Positions 34,219 to 45,211 of a DNA stretch of 58,628 nt are shown piece after piece. The notes under the pieces were generated by a model. That model was not told the DNA's origin. It saw nothing but the letters and a program-made list of their open reading frames with translations, and did no database searches. This DNA comes from Planctomycetota bacterium (GTDB lineage: Bacteria > Planctomycetota > UBA1135 > GCA-002686595). The translations under genes were made by a program, and so were the position numbers. Position 1 is the first letter of the stretch. Every line of letters starts with the position of its first letter. The stretch lies in contig SMVQ01000051.1 in assembly GCA_004357655.1 (NCBI GenBank), forward strand, positions 1 to 58,628, given 5' to 3'.

Positions 34219-34701
34219 TTAGTACGCCAGCCCGTTCTTGCGCAGGTGCACCTTCGGATCGCCGTCGCGCAGGACCTCGGCGTCCTCGACCTCGCCGAAG
34301 ATGACGACGTGATCGCCGGTCGCGTGCTCGCCCGTGACCCGGCAATCGAGCCACGCCAGACTCTCGGTGAGCACGGTGGAGCCGCGGGCCGTCTCGCGCG
34401 TCGCGAGCATGTCGAACGGCGACTCGCCCGCCGCGGGTTGCTTGAAGAACGGCGACATCTGACCGGTGCTCTCGGGGTCGATCACGGAGAGCGCGAACCG
34501 GCCGCTCGCACGCACGGCGGCCAGGTGCTCGCGGTCCTTGCCGATGGCGACGCAGACCGTCGGCGGTTCGAAGCCGACCTGCATGACGAATGAGCCGAGG
34601 AAGCCGAGGGGCTGGTCGCCCAGCCGGGTCGTCACGATGTAGAGGCCGCAGGGGATGCGGCCCAGGGCGCGGGCGATAGGGGAGATTCTGGTCTCGGGCA
34701 T
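34219..34701 (-). CDS. Flavin reductase family protein
   Basis: This 160-aa flavin-binding split-barrel protein of the flavin reductase-like (FMN_red/DIM6) family has ALGRIPCGLYIVTT at its start. TVCVAIGKDREHLAAVRASGRFALSVI and ESLAWLDCRVTGEHATGDHVVIFGEV follow the family order. It probably reduces FMN or uses it to reduce a partner, with NAD(P)H. The ATG at 34701 starts MPETRISP. A perfect -10-like TATTAT and a strong leader hairpin lie 80-110 bp upstream. No monooxygenase partner is adjacent. Confidence 0.85.
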   Translation of the reverse strand: MPETRISPIARALGRIPCGLYIVTTRLGDQPLGFLGSFVMQVGFEPPTVCVAIGKDREHLAAVRASGRFALSVIDPESTGQMSPFFKQPAAGESPFDMLATRETARGSTVLTESLAWLDCRVTGEHATGDHVVIFGEVEDAEVLRDGDPKVHLRKNGLAY

Positions 34702-34775
34702 GGCGGTTTCGTGCAATCTGGCGCGCTGGGCGATGGGCGCCGGAGAGCATACTCCGCCGGGCTTCGCGGGCGGGC

Positions 34776-34813
34776 CTTGCGCGGCCTCCGAAACGGCCGC
34801 GCAAGCCATAATA
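34776..34813 (-). promoter_or_regulatory. Promoter -10 and leader hairpin before flavin reductase
   Basis: On the minus strand TATTAT (34813-34808) is a good -10 element. Immediately downstream is a hairpin with a perfect 11-bp stem (TTGCGCGGCC at 34777-34786 with GGCCGCGCAA at 34795-34804, extended by the C-G pair 34776-34805) and an 8-nt loop. No clear -35 is seen. The hairpin may be an operator or a structured 5' end of the transcript. Confidence 0.4.
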
Positions 34814-34912
34814 TTGGAACCCTCTGTGTGGAACGAGTGCCTGCCTGCGGGGATAATCGGCGACTGAAACCCAGAGGCGCGACGTCGCCCGAGGGCTCCC
34901 GCGAACCCCCGA

Positions 34913-35977
34913 ATGGCCTCGAGTCGACACACCTTCCATTGGCGGCCGGGCGACTCCACGTCCGTGGACCACGCCGTAGCGCCCGGATCCCCGCCCCCGT
35001 CCCTGGCGGAACGCGTGCGCGAGCTCGCCGAGGACCGTGCCTCCTCGGCGGCGGACCTCGTGCGGGAGGTCGCGGAGCAGCTCGCCGAGTGGGTGCGGGC
35101 GCGGCCCGATGAGTGGACTTGGGAGAGTGCGCACTCGGAGCTCGACCAGGGTCTCCGCGACCTGCGCGCCGCACACGCTTGGCGGGGGCCGGTCGCGCTC
35201 TTCTTCGACGCGCTGGCGAAGACACTCGCGCTCTCGTCGCGCAGGCCGCTCGAGACGACCCCGGGCGAGGTGCTCGGCGAAGAGCTCGGCCTCTGGCTCG
35301 GTGGCGTCAGCGGCGATCCGGAGGACGTTCGTTGGGACGGGCGTCCGCTCGGGCCCGGCCGGCGGCTCCTGCCGCGCGAAGACTGCGTGCGCGCCTTGCT
35401 CCCGGAGCTCCAGCGTGGCGAGACCGTGCTCGTGCACGGCTTCTCGGAGACCGTGACGCTCGCGATCTCCGCGGCCCAGAAGCGCGGGCTTGCCCCGCGG
35501 GTCCTCCTGTCCGAGGGCGGCCCCGACCTGGGCGGCCGGCGGATGGCGCGCCGGCTCGTGCGCGCCGGCGTGGCTGTGACGCTCACGTACGACGCGGCGC
35601 TCCACAGGGACCTCGGGCGCGCGGACCGCGTGTGGCTCGGGACCGAAGCTATCGGGGCGGAGGCTTTCCTCGCGCGCGTCGGCACGCGCGCGCTGCTCGA
35701 GGAGGCCCGCCGGCTCGAGGTTCCGACCTACGTCCTCGCGACCAGCGACAAGCTCACGCCGCGCGGCGAGCTCGCGCTCCCCGAATGGTGCGCGCACGAT
35801 CGATGGCTGCTCTGGGAGAACGCGCCCGAGGGCGTCGACGTGGAGTCCCAGGCCTTCGAGACCGTGCCGCTCGACCTGCCGACCGCATTTGCAACCGAGT
35901 GCGGGCTCGAGAGCGCCGCAACGCTCTCGCTCCGAGCTCTTCGGACCGACGCGCCGCTCCAGCCCCTCTCGTCCTGA
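34913..35977 (+). CDS. eIF-2B alpha/beta/delta-like protein
   Basis: This 354-aa protein has the eIF2B/methylthioribose-1-phosphate isomerase/ribose-1,5-bisphosphate isomerase fold: helical N-terminus (about 25-100), then GETVLVHGFSETV, VLLSEGGPDLGGRRMARRL, VTLTYDAAL and DRVWLGTEAIGAEAFLARVGT. It ends with VPTYVLATSDKLTP. In true MtnA the equivalent region has the conserved Cys and Asp catalytic pair; the Cys is not evident here. A sugar-phosphate isomerase or nucleotide-binding role is possible. The ATG at 34913 is the first start, but later GTG codons cannot be excluded. It precedes gyrA by 44 bp. Confidence 0.75.
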   Translation: MASSRHTFHWRPGDSTSVDHAVAPGSPPPSLAERVRELAEDRASSAADLVREVAEQLAEWVRARPDEWTWESAHSELDQGLRDLRAAHAWRGPVALFFDALAKTLALSSRRPLETTPGEVLGEELGLWLGGVSGDPEDVRWDGRPLGPGRRLLPREDCVRALLPELQRGETVLVHGFSETVTLAISAAQKRGLAPRVLLSEGGPDLGGRRMARRLVRAGVAVTLTYDAALHRDLGRADRVWLGTEAIGAEAFLARVGTRALLEEARRLEVPTYVLATSDKLTPRGELALPEWCAHDRWLLWENAPEGVDVESQAFETVPLDLPTAFATECGLESAATLSLRALRTDAPLQPLSS

Positions 35978-36021
35978 TACGGCCCTGATTCGCCTCCGAA
36001 TACGCTCCGGATAGAAGCCCG

Positions 36022-38675
<2,654 letters not shown>

Positions 38676-38679
<4 letters not shown>

Positions 38680-39125
38680 TGGGCGTCAGGGAGACGCTCG
38701 ACGCCGACCTGAAGACCGCCATGCGGGGCGGGGACACCCTGTCGCGGGACACGCTCCGCATGGTGCTCGCCGGCGTCAAGAACAAGCGGATCGAAGTGGG
38801 CGAGGACCTCTCCGAAGAGCAGGTGCTCGCAGTCCTCGCGTCGGCCGTGAAGTCCCGCAAGGACAGCGCCGCGCAGTTCGACGAGGCGGGGCGACCTGAG
38901 CTGGCGGTGAAAGAGCGCGCCGAGATCGACGTGATCGAGCGCTACCTCCCCCAGCAACTCTCCGAGGCGGAGACGCGCACGCTCGTGGAGGGTCTCGTGG
39001 GCGAGCTCGGGATCACCACGAAGCGGGAGCTCGGGAAGCTCATGAAGGCGGTCATGGCGGAGCACAGGGGTCGCGTCGACGGCAAGCTCGTGCAGCGCTT
39101 CGCGGGCGAGCTGCTCGACAGTTGA
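38676..39125 (+). CDS. yqeY: GatB/YqeY domain-containing protein
   Basis: This small protein of about 149 aa belongs to the YqeY family, related to the tail of amidotransferase subunit GatB that contacts t[46 protein letters not shown] and [17 protein letters not shown] are the family motifs. GTG 38676 overlaps the gyrA stop (GTGA), or ATG 38679 may be used. A tRNA-linked role is inferred from the family only. It overlaps murJ at its end (TTGA). Confidence 0.92.
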
Positions 39126-40807
39126 ACGCCCCCGAGACCGCGTCCCGGGAGCCGGATCGGGAGCATGCCGGTGCCGATCTCGTCGGCCGGCACCGGAACC
39201 TCGGGCGGCGCACGGTCCTCGTCTCGGCTCTGACGCTCGTCTCGCGCGTGCTCGGGTACGCGCGCGAGATCGTCTCGGCCGCGCTCTTCGGCGATCGCTC
39301 GCCGGTGTTCGACGCGTTCATCACGGCCTGGCGCATCCCGAACCTCTTCCGGCGGTTCCTCGGCGAGGGGGCGCTCTCGACCTCGTTCCAGACCGCCCTC
39401 ACGGAGACGGAGGGCCGCTACGGCACCGCGGCGGGGGCGCGCCTCTTCCGCGAGACCTTCCGCCTCCTCTTCTGGGTCCTCATCGGGGTCTGCGCGGTCG
39501 TCACGGGCGTGGTCGCGCTCCTGCCCGACGTCATGCCCATCACCGGATGGCACTGGCTCGGGGCGGATCCCGAACCCGTGCGCGACCTCACGGTGCGCGT
39601 GATGCCCTTCGTGGTGTTCATCTGCCTCTCCGCCCTCGTGGGCGGGGCGCTCAACGTGCGCGGGCACTTCTCCACCCCGGCGGTGGCGCCCGCGGCCTTG
39701 AATACGGTCTGGGTGCTCGCGCTGCTCGTGATCGCCTGGCACTTCGGCTGGAGGGACGAGGGCGGGGCCCTGCGGGGCGAGGCGCGGCACCTCGCGATGG
39801 CGCACTGGCTCGCCTGGGGCGTGCTCGCGGCGGGGGTCGTGCAACTCCTCGTTCAGGTCCCGGCTCTCGTGCGGCAGGGCTTCTTCCATCAGCCGCGGCC
39901 GGGCGGCGCCGTGAGGCCAGACGGCGCCGCGCGGCCGCTCGACGTCTTGAAGCGCAGCGCGCCGCTCGCGCTGGGCGCCGCGGTCTATCAGATCAACGTC
40001 ATGATCGATGGACTCATGGCGGAGGGGCTGCTCCCGGACGGCGGTCCGACCCTGCACTACTACGCCAACCGCGTGCAGCAGTTCCCCCTGGCGTTGATCG
40101 CGATCGCGGCGACGAGTGCGGTGTTCCCGGCGCTGCAAGCCTACGGGCACAAGGGCGAGCGCCGCGCGGTGCGCGACCTGCACGATCGCACGCACCGGGC
40201 GATCTGCTTCGTCGCACTGCCCGCGACGGCCGGCCTCTTCGCGCTCGCCGGGCCGGTGATCGCGGTCTCTTTCGAGCACGGCGCCTTCGGACCGGAGGGC
40301 GTACGGCGCGCGACCGCGTGCCTCCAGATGCTCACGCTCGCAATCCTCCCGGCCGGCGCTGTCGGGCTCGTGGCGCGTACGTTCTATGCGCTCGGTGACT
40401 TCGTGACGCCGGTGCGGGTGTCGATGGTGATGCTCGTCCTCAACGTGGGCCTGAACCTCGTCTGTATTCAGGTGTTCGGCATGGACGTCGACGGGCTGGC
40501 GCTGGCCACGGCCGTGACGAGTTGGGCGAGCCTCGCCGCGCTGCTCGCCAGAATGCCGCGCAAGCTCGACTTGCCGGCCAGCGACTTGCCGTTCCTCCGG
40601 CCCGTGGGCAAGATGCTGGTCGCGGCGATCGGTGCCGGGCTGCTCGCCGCGGGCATGCACTGGAGCCTGGCGCGCTATCCGGTGCTCGCCCTCGTCGCGG
40701 GGATCGCGGCGGGGATGCTGGGCTACGTCCTCCTCGCGCGCCGGCTCGGCGTCCCCGAGGCGCGGGGTCCGTTCAGACGGCTGCGGCGCGGTCCAGGAGC
40801 CGAGTAG
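39122..40807 (+). CDS. murJ: Lipid II flippase MurJ
   Basis: MurJ moves the peptidoglycan precursor lipid II across the inner membrane. The protein (561 aa) has about 14 helices. RVLGYAREIVSAALFG, DAFITAWRIPNLFRRFLGEGALSTSF and the family's later NRVQQFPLALIAIA and FYALGDFVTPVR are diagnostic. It begins with TTG overlapping the yqeY stop (TTGA). A short basic N-terminal extension precedes the first helix. The gyrA-yqeY-murJ run is coupled by four-base overlaps. Confidence 0.93.
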   Translation: MNAPETASREPDREHAGADLVGRHRNLGRRTVLVSALTLVSRVLGYAREIVSAALFGDRSPVFDAFITAWRIPNLFRRFLGEGALSTSFQTALTETEGRYGTAAGARLFRETFRLLFWVLIGVCAVVTGVVALLPDVMPITGWHWLGADPEPVRDLTVRVMPFVVFICLSALVGGALNVRGHFSTPAVAPAALNTVWVLALLVIAWHFGWRDEGGALRGEARHLAMAHWLAWGVLAAGVVQLLVQVPALVRQGFFHQPRPGGAVRPDGAARPLDVLKRSAPLALGAAVYQINVMIDGLMAEGLLPDGGPTLHYYANRVQQFPLALIAIAATSAVFPALQAYGHKGERRAVRDLHDRTHRAICFVALPATAGLFALAGPVIAVSFEHGAFGPEGVRRATACLQMLTLAILPAGAVGLVARTFYALGDFVTPVRVSMVMLVLNVGLNLVCIQVFGMDVDGLALATAVTSWASLAALLARMPRKLDLPASDLPFLRPVGKMLVAAIGAGLLAAGMHWSLARYPVLALVAGIAAGMLGYVLLARRLGVPEARGPFRRLRRGPGAE

Positions 40808-40841
40808 GACCGCACGGAAAGTTCCTTTCGGGGAATGGCAT

Positions 40842-40894
40842 GCGATCTTCTCGGAGTCGGGCTTGCAACGCGCAACCCGCAGACAGAAGATCGC
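40842..40894 (+). ncRNA. Nested stem-loop in the leader of nrdJ
   Basis: A perfect 10-bp outer stem, GCGATCTTCT (40842-40851) with AGAAGATCGC (40885-40894), encloses an internal loop. Inside it is an inner stem, CGGG-TTGC (40858-40866, one bulged C) with GCAACCCG (40872-40879). It lies in the 186-bp gap before the nrdJ start at 40994. A smaller hairpin, GAAAG-TTC-CTTTC, is at 40817-40829. The fold suggests an RNA regulatory element; it lacks the B12-box of cobalamin riboswitches. Confidence 0.5.
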
Positions 40895-40993
40895 ACTCGT
40901 CGTCGTGATCCGCCCGCTCGCCTGTCCCAAAGGAGTGGGTGGATCGCTCTCTCGCTCCGGATGTCCCTAGCCCCCCAGAGGAGGGCGCTGAAC

Positions 40994-43504
40994 GTGAATC
41001 CCACCGTGCACCCGATCGGCAAGATGGCCCACACGTCCGACCCCGACAACCTGGACGAGTCACTGGTCCGGCTCGAGGCGGCCGATCCGCCCGCGGATCT
41101 GCAGGAGCCCGACCTCACGCCCAACGCCCGCAAAGTACTCGAGCGCCGCTACCTCAAGAAGTCGCCGGAGACGGGCGAGGTGATCGAGACCCCGCGGCAG
41201 ATCTTCTGGCGCGTCGCGACCCACATCGCGAAGGCCGAGCTCGCGTTCACGGGCGGGAGCCCGGCACAGGCGCTCGCCTTGGCGCGCGACTTCTATGGCC
41301 TGATGGCCGACAAGCTGTTCATGCCGAACAGCCCCACGTTGATGAACGCGGGGCGCGAGATGGGGATGCTCTCAGCCTGCTTCGTGCTGCCGGTCGAGGA
41401 CTCGATCGAGGGTATCTTCGACTCGATCAAGGCGACGGCGCTCATCCAGAAGGCGGGGGGTGGAACGGGCTTCAGCTTCTCACGCCTGCGTCCGGCGGGG
41501 GATATCGTCCGTAGCTCGGGCGGGACGACGGAGGGGCCGCTCTCGTTCATTCAGGTCTTCTCGCAAGCCACCGACGCCATCCAACAGGGTGCGTTCAGGC
41601 GCGGCGCGAACATGGGCATCCTGCGCGTGGACCACCCCGACATCGTCCGCTTCATCACCTTCAAGGACGACCGGACGCGCATCACCAACTACAACATCTC
41701 CGTCGCGGTGACCGATCGTTTCCTCTCCGAGCTCAAGGGTGGCGAGAACCCGATTCATCAGGTTCAGAACCCGCGGACGAAGGAGTGGGCGACGGTCGAA
41801 AAAGTCGGCGAGAACGGGAGCCTGACCGGCGAGTACTGGCGCGTAGAAGAGCTCTGGAACCTCATCATCGAACACGCCCACCGCAACGGCGAGCCGGGGG
41901 TCGTGTTCATCGACCGCATCAACGAGCGCAACCCGATCAAGAACGTCGGCCTGATCGAGGCCACGAATCCGTGCGGCGAGCAGCCCCTGCATCCATACGA
42001 CTCCTGCAACCTGGGATCGATCAACGTCGGGCGGCTCGTCGTCGGCGCAGGCGTGGACGCGCACTTCGACTGGCAGACCTTCAAGTCGATCGTGCACACC
42101 GCGACGCGCTTCCTCGATGACGTCATCGAGGTGAACAAGTATCCCCTCCCGCAGATCGACAGCATGTCGAAGACGACACGCCGGATCGGGCTCGGCGTCA
42201 TGGGCTTCGCGGATGCGCTCTACAAACTCGGTGTGCCGTACGGGTCCGAGGAGGGTTGCGAGTTCGGCGAGCGACTCATGCACGTCCTCGACGACGAGTC
42301 GCACCTCGCCTCCGAGATCCTGGCCGAGGAGCGCGGTGTCTTCCCGGCATGGGAAGGGTCGGATTGGGAGAAGCGGGGCCGGCGCCTGCGCAACTCCTAC
42401 ACGACGACCGTCGCGCCGACGGGCACGATCTCGATCATCGCGGACTGCTCAGGCGGCATCGAGCCCATGTTCAGCCTCGCTTTCCAACGTCAGGTGATGA
42501 AGGACGCGCAAGGTCAGCCGACGGTCATGCGCGAGGTGAACTACGTGTTCGAGAAGGCCGCGCGAGACGCGGGCTACTACTCCGAGGGCCTCATCGACCG
42601 CATCATCGAAGAGGGGTCGATCCAGGGCTTCGACGATATACCCGAGGCGCACAAGACCATCTTCGTGACCTCGCACGACATCGCCCCCGAGTGGCACATG
42701 CGAATGCAGGCGGCGTTCCAGCGTCATTGCGACTCCTCGATCTCGAAGACGATCAACTTTCCGCACGAGGCGACCGCCGAGGACGTCCGCAAGATCTACG
42801 ACCTCGCCATCGCGCTCGACGTCAAGGGCGTCACCGTGTACCGGGACGGCTGCCGCGAGATGCAGCCGATGGCGCTGAAGAGCTCGACTGCCGCCTCGGG
42901 CGACGCGAACGGCCAGCAGGCCGCGCCGTCACCGTCGCCCGCCGTCGCCCCCGAGGTTCAGGAGCTGGCGCCGATCAAGCTACCCGAGATCATGAGCTGT
43001 CTGCGCATCCGCCAGATGACGCCCTTCGGGAACATGCACGTGAAGGTGTCCGTCGAACCGGACTCCGGGCGGGAGCGCGAGGTGTTCGCGCAGCTCGGCA
43101 AGGGTGGGGACGTCGCGAACTCGGACCTGGAGGCGATCTGCCGGATCCTCTCGCTGTGGCTGCGTTCGAACGGGAGCCTCAAGATGGCACTCAAGCAGCT
43201 CTCGGGCATCGGCTCGAGCCTCACCGTGCCGACGAAGGATGGGCGCATCATGTCGCTCGCCGACGGGCTCGCCACCGCCCTGGATCGCTATCTGGCCGCC
43301 AAGCAGAAGTACGGCCTCGAGGCGCTGTTGCTCGGACGCGTCAGTCCCGAGAACACGGCCTCCGACTCGCTCGCGGAGACGAAGACTCGGCCCGCTCCGA
43401 AGAACCTGACGCAGTACAAGCTGAAGTGTCCCTCCTGCACGGGCGTGCTCGCTTTCCAGGAAGGCTGTGTCAAGTGCCACTCGTGCGGCTTCAGTCAGTG
43501 CTGA
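40994..43504 (+). CDS. nrdJ: Adenosylcobalamin-dependent ribonucleotide reductase (class II)
   Basis: This B12-dependent enzyme reduces ribonucleotides to deoxyribonucleotides. PNSPTLMNAG, LSACFVLPVEDS, GGGTGFSFSRLRP and NPCGEQPL (radical-site Cys) identify class II NrdJ; APTGTISIIADCSGGIEP is also conserved. The C-terminus has a TSCPD domain (PFGNMHVKVSVE) and a zinc-ribbon-like CPSCTG...CVKCHSCGF end. The GTG at 40994 is chosen because AGAGGAGGG lies 8 bp upstream; it gives MNPTVHPIG and 836 aa. An earlier ATG at 40835 would read through the leader stem-loop. No class I genes are in the window. Confidence 0.95.
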   Translation: MNPTVHPIGKMAHTSDPDNLDESLVRLEAADPPADLQEPDLTPNARKVLERRYLKKSPETGEVIETPRQIFWRVATHIAKAELAFTGGSPAQALALARDFYGLMADKLFMPNSPTLMNAGREMGMLSACFVLPVEDSIEGIFDSIKATALIQKAGGGTGFSFSRLRPAGDIVRSSGGTTEGPLSFIQVFSQATDAIQQGAFRRGANMGILRVDHPDIVRFITFKDDRTRITNYNISVAVTDRFLSELKGGENPIHQVQNPRTKEWATVEKVGENGSLTGEYWRVEELWNLIIEHAHRNGEPGVVFIDRINERNPIKNVGLIEATNPCGEQPLHPYDSCNLGSINVGRLVVGAGVDAHFDWQTFKSIVHTATRFLDDVIEVNKYPLPQIDSMSKTTRRIGLGVMGFADALYKLGVPYGSEEGCEFGERLMHVLDDESHLASEILAEERGVFPAWEGSDWEKRGRRLRNSYTTTVAPTGTISIIADCSGGIEPMFSLAFQRQVMKDAQGQPTVMREVNYVFEKAARDAGYYSEGLIDRIIEEGSIQGFDDIPEAHKTIFVTSHDIAPEWHMRMQAAFQRHCDSSISKTINFPHEATAEDVRKIYDLAIALDVKGVTVYRDGCREMQPMALKSSTAASGDANGQQAAPSPSPAVAPEVQELAPIKLPEIMSCLRIRQMTPFGNMHVKVSVEPDSGREREVFAQLGKGGDVANSDLEAICRILSLWLRSNGSLKMALKQLSGIGSSLTVPTKDGRIMSLADGLATALDRYLAAKQKYGLEALLLGRVSPENTASDSLAETKTRPAPKNLTQYKLKCPSCTGVLAFQEGCVKCHSCGFSQC

Positions 43505-43539
43505 GCGCGGAGGTCTGATCGCTCTCTACCGCGCGCGCC

Positions 43540-44175
43540 TCAGCGACCGTCGCCATCCCGCTCGTCGCTTGTGTCCTCGTCCCCGGACTTGACCTTGCGC
43601 CCGAAGATGTCGACGGTCTCGTCGTCGCGCGCGGTCCGCCCGAAGATGTCTCTGCCAGCGCCGGGTCCGAGGCCCAGGTGGCGCACGAAGGTCATCCGGC
43701 TCCCGTCGCTCCGGGTCAGGGTCAGCATGCCGCCGGTGATCCGCGCCTGAAACGTCCAACCGGCACCGGGCTGCTCGTACTCGAGGATCTCCTCCTCGTC
43801 GAGGAAGGCCCCGATCATGATGTTGGTGGTGAGGTTGCCCAGGGAATCGATGTCCCAGGAGTGGATACCGGACGCAAAGTCGTCCTCGACACCCGTTCCG
43901 CCCACGGTGTCCCACATCACGTGCCACTGGAGGGCCATGTAGCCGGGCGAGAAGAGCAGGAACCCCTCTTCGGAGCGCCCGTTCGCGGGGAGCTCATGAT
44001 CGACCATCTGGACGAGGCGCCAGGCGCCCATGAACGGCTCCTTGCGGGCGAGCCGCACTTCGTCCACGGGCCTGGTGCGCCCGAAGATGTCGGTGCCCCC
44101 GCCCTGCTGCGGCGCGGCAGGGGGCCCGAGGAGGAGGGCGGCGGCGGCGATCGGAACGAGGGCGTGGCGGAGCAT
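43540..44175 (-). CDS. Secreted protein with three DIFGR motifs, unknown function
   Basis: This protein of 211 aa has a signal peptide (LRHALVPIAAAALLLGPPAAP) with a predicted cut near residue 22. The mature start contains GTDIFGRTRPVDE. The C-terminus contains GRDIFGRTARDDETVDIFGRKVKSG, so the pentamer DIFGR occurs three times. The middle resembles a lipocalin-like or DUF-type beta domain (GAWRLVQMVDHELP...GWTFQARI). The family is unknown to me. The gene is divergent from the CDF transporter. The last residues are acidic and charged. Confidence 0.6.
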   Translation of the reverse strand: MLRHALVPIAAAALLLGPPAAPQQGGGTDIFGRTRPVDEVRLARKEPFMGAWRLVQMVDHELPANGRSEEGFLLFSPGYMALQWHVMWDTVGGTGVEDDFASGIHSWDIDSLGNLTTNIMIGAFLDEEEILEYEQPGAGWTFQARITGGMLTLTRSDGSRMTFVRHLGLGPGAGRDIFGRTARDDETVDIFGRKVKSGDEDTSDERDGDGR

Positions 44176-44324
44176 TGCGTACCTCGACGGCTTCGGAATC
44201 GGGCTACTCAGTCTGTCGTCCGGGCGAGCTCCCATCCCAACGGAAGAGACGCGTTTCTGCCAGTTCTGTACCCTTTTGCCGCGAAGTCGGTGGCTCCAGA
44301 GCGCCCCCACCCCCCCTGCCACGC

Positions 44325-45194
44325 ATGGATTCCCCGGAAGCCAGAGCCCGAGGAGAGCGTGCCCACCGAATTGGCGTCGGGGTCAACTTCCTCCTGGCGC
44401 TGATGAAGATCGGGGGCGGGCTCGCGTCCGGCTCGACCGCGCTCCTCGCCGACGGCTATCACTCGCTCGCCGACCTCGCGACCAACGGCATCGCCTGGGT
44501 CAGTTTTCGCGTGGCAGCGCGACCCGCGGATGACGACCACCATTACGGCCACGGCAAGGCGGAGGCCGCGGCCGGCCTCTTCGTGGGCGTCATCCTGATC
44601 GGCACCGGGCTCGTTGTCCTGTACGGCTCGGTGATGGCGCGCGGCCCCGTATACGAGGGTTTCCAGGGGCCGGTGGCGCTGGCGGTCGCGGGCGTCTCGA
44701 TCGTTGCGAACGAGTGGCTGGTGCGCGTCACCCGCCGCTCCGCCGACGAGCTCTCGAGCACAGCCCTGAGCGCCCTCGCGCGCGACAACCGGTCCGACTC
44801 CCTGTCGAGCGGGCTCGTGATCGTCGGCGTGACGGGCGGCCTCTTCGAAGTCTCGTGGGCGGAGCCCGTCATGACGGCCTCGATCGGCGTCTTCATCGTG
44901 ATCATGGGCTTCCACAGCGCGAAGGAGAGCCTCGACATCCTCATGGACCGCGTGGCCGACGCGACGATGCGGGACCGGATCGCCCTGATAGCGAAGGAGG
45001 TGTCGGGCGTGCGGGGCGTCCAGCACGTCCTGATCCATCCGCTCGGCGCACGTCAACGCGTCGACATGGAGATCAGCGTGGACGCCGACATCACGGTCCT
45101 GGCGGGACATACGATCGCCCATGAGGTCGAGCGCGAGGTGCTGGACCAGGAGCGCCAGGTTATCCAGGTCGCGGTACACGTCAACCCGGCGTGA
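44325..45194 (+). CDS. Cation diffusion facilitator transporter
   Basis: CDF proteins export Zn, Mn, Fe, Co or Cd in exchange for protons. This 289-aa protein has six hydrophobic segments, the metal-site motifs ADGYHSLADLATNG (His/Asp in helix 2) and YGHGKAEAAAGL, and a C-terminal cytosolic domain (about 205-289) with RQRVDMEISVDAD. His and Asp placement is similar to Fe/Zn-type FieF. Nearby feoAB points to iron homeostasis, but metal choice is not determined. The ATG at 44325 is preferred to 44175, which lies in the divergent gene. Confidence 0.9.
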   Translation: MDSPEARARGERAHRIGVGVNFLLALMKIGGGLASGSTALLADGYHSLADLATNGIAWVSFRVAARPADDDHHYGHGKAEAAAGLFVGVILIGTGLVVLYGSVMARGPVYEGFQGPVALAVAGVSIVANEWLVRVTRRSADELSSTALSALARDNRSDSLSSGLVIVGVTGGLFEVSWAEPVMTASIGVFIVIMGFHSAKESLDILMDRVADATMRDRIALIAKEVSGVRGVQHVLIHPLGARQRVDMEISVDADITVLAGHTIAHEVEREVLDQERQVIQVAVHVNPA

Positions 45195-45211
45195 CCGGCG
45201 GTACGGCCGGT
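45194..45211. terminator. Palindrome between CDF and DsbD genes
   Basis: ACCGGCGGTACGGCCGGT is an 18-bp palindrome with one mismatched pair. As at 22844, its ends are made by the TGA stop of the left gene (45192-45194) and the TAA stop (TTA, 45211-45213) of the convergent right gene. It resembles a compact bidirectional transcription end. Confidence 0.45.

Noticed and set aside
33937-35797. Open frames reading through the 50-bp palindrome on the minus strand
   Set aside because: Produced by the symmetry of the inverted repeat; they are antisense to the M48 protease and the eIF2B-like gene.
40808-40993. Cobalamin riboswitch upstream of nrdJ
   Set aside because: No B12 box (AGCCAGGAGACCTGCC-like) and the core GGGAA...CCCGC...ACTG pattern is not convincingly present.
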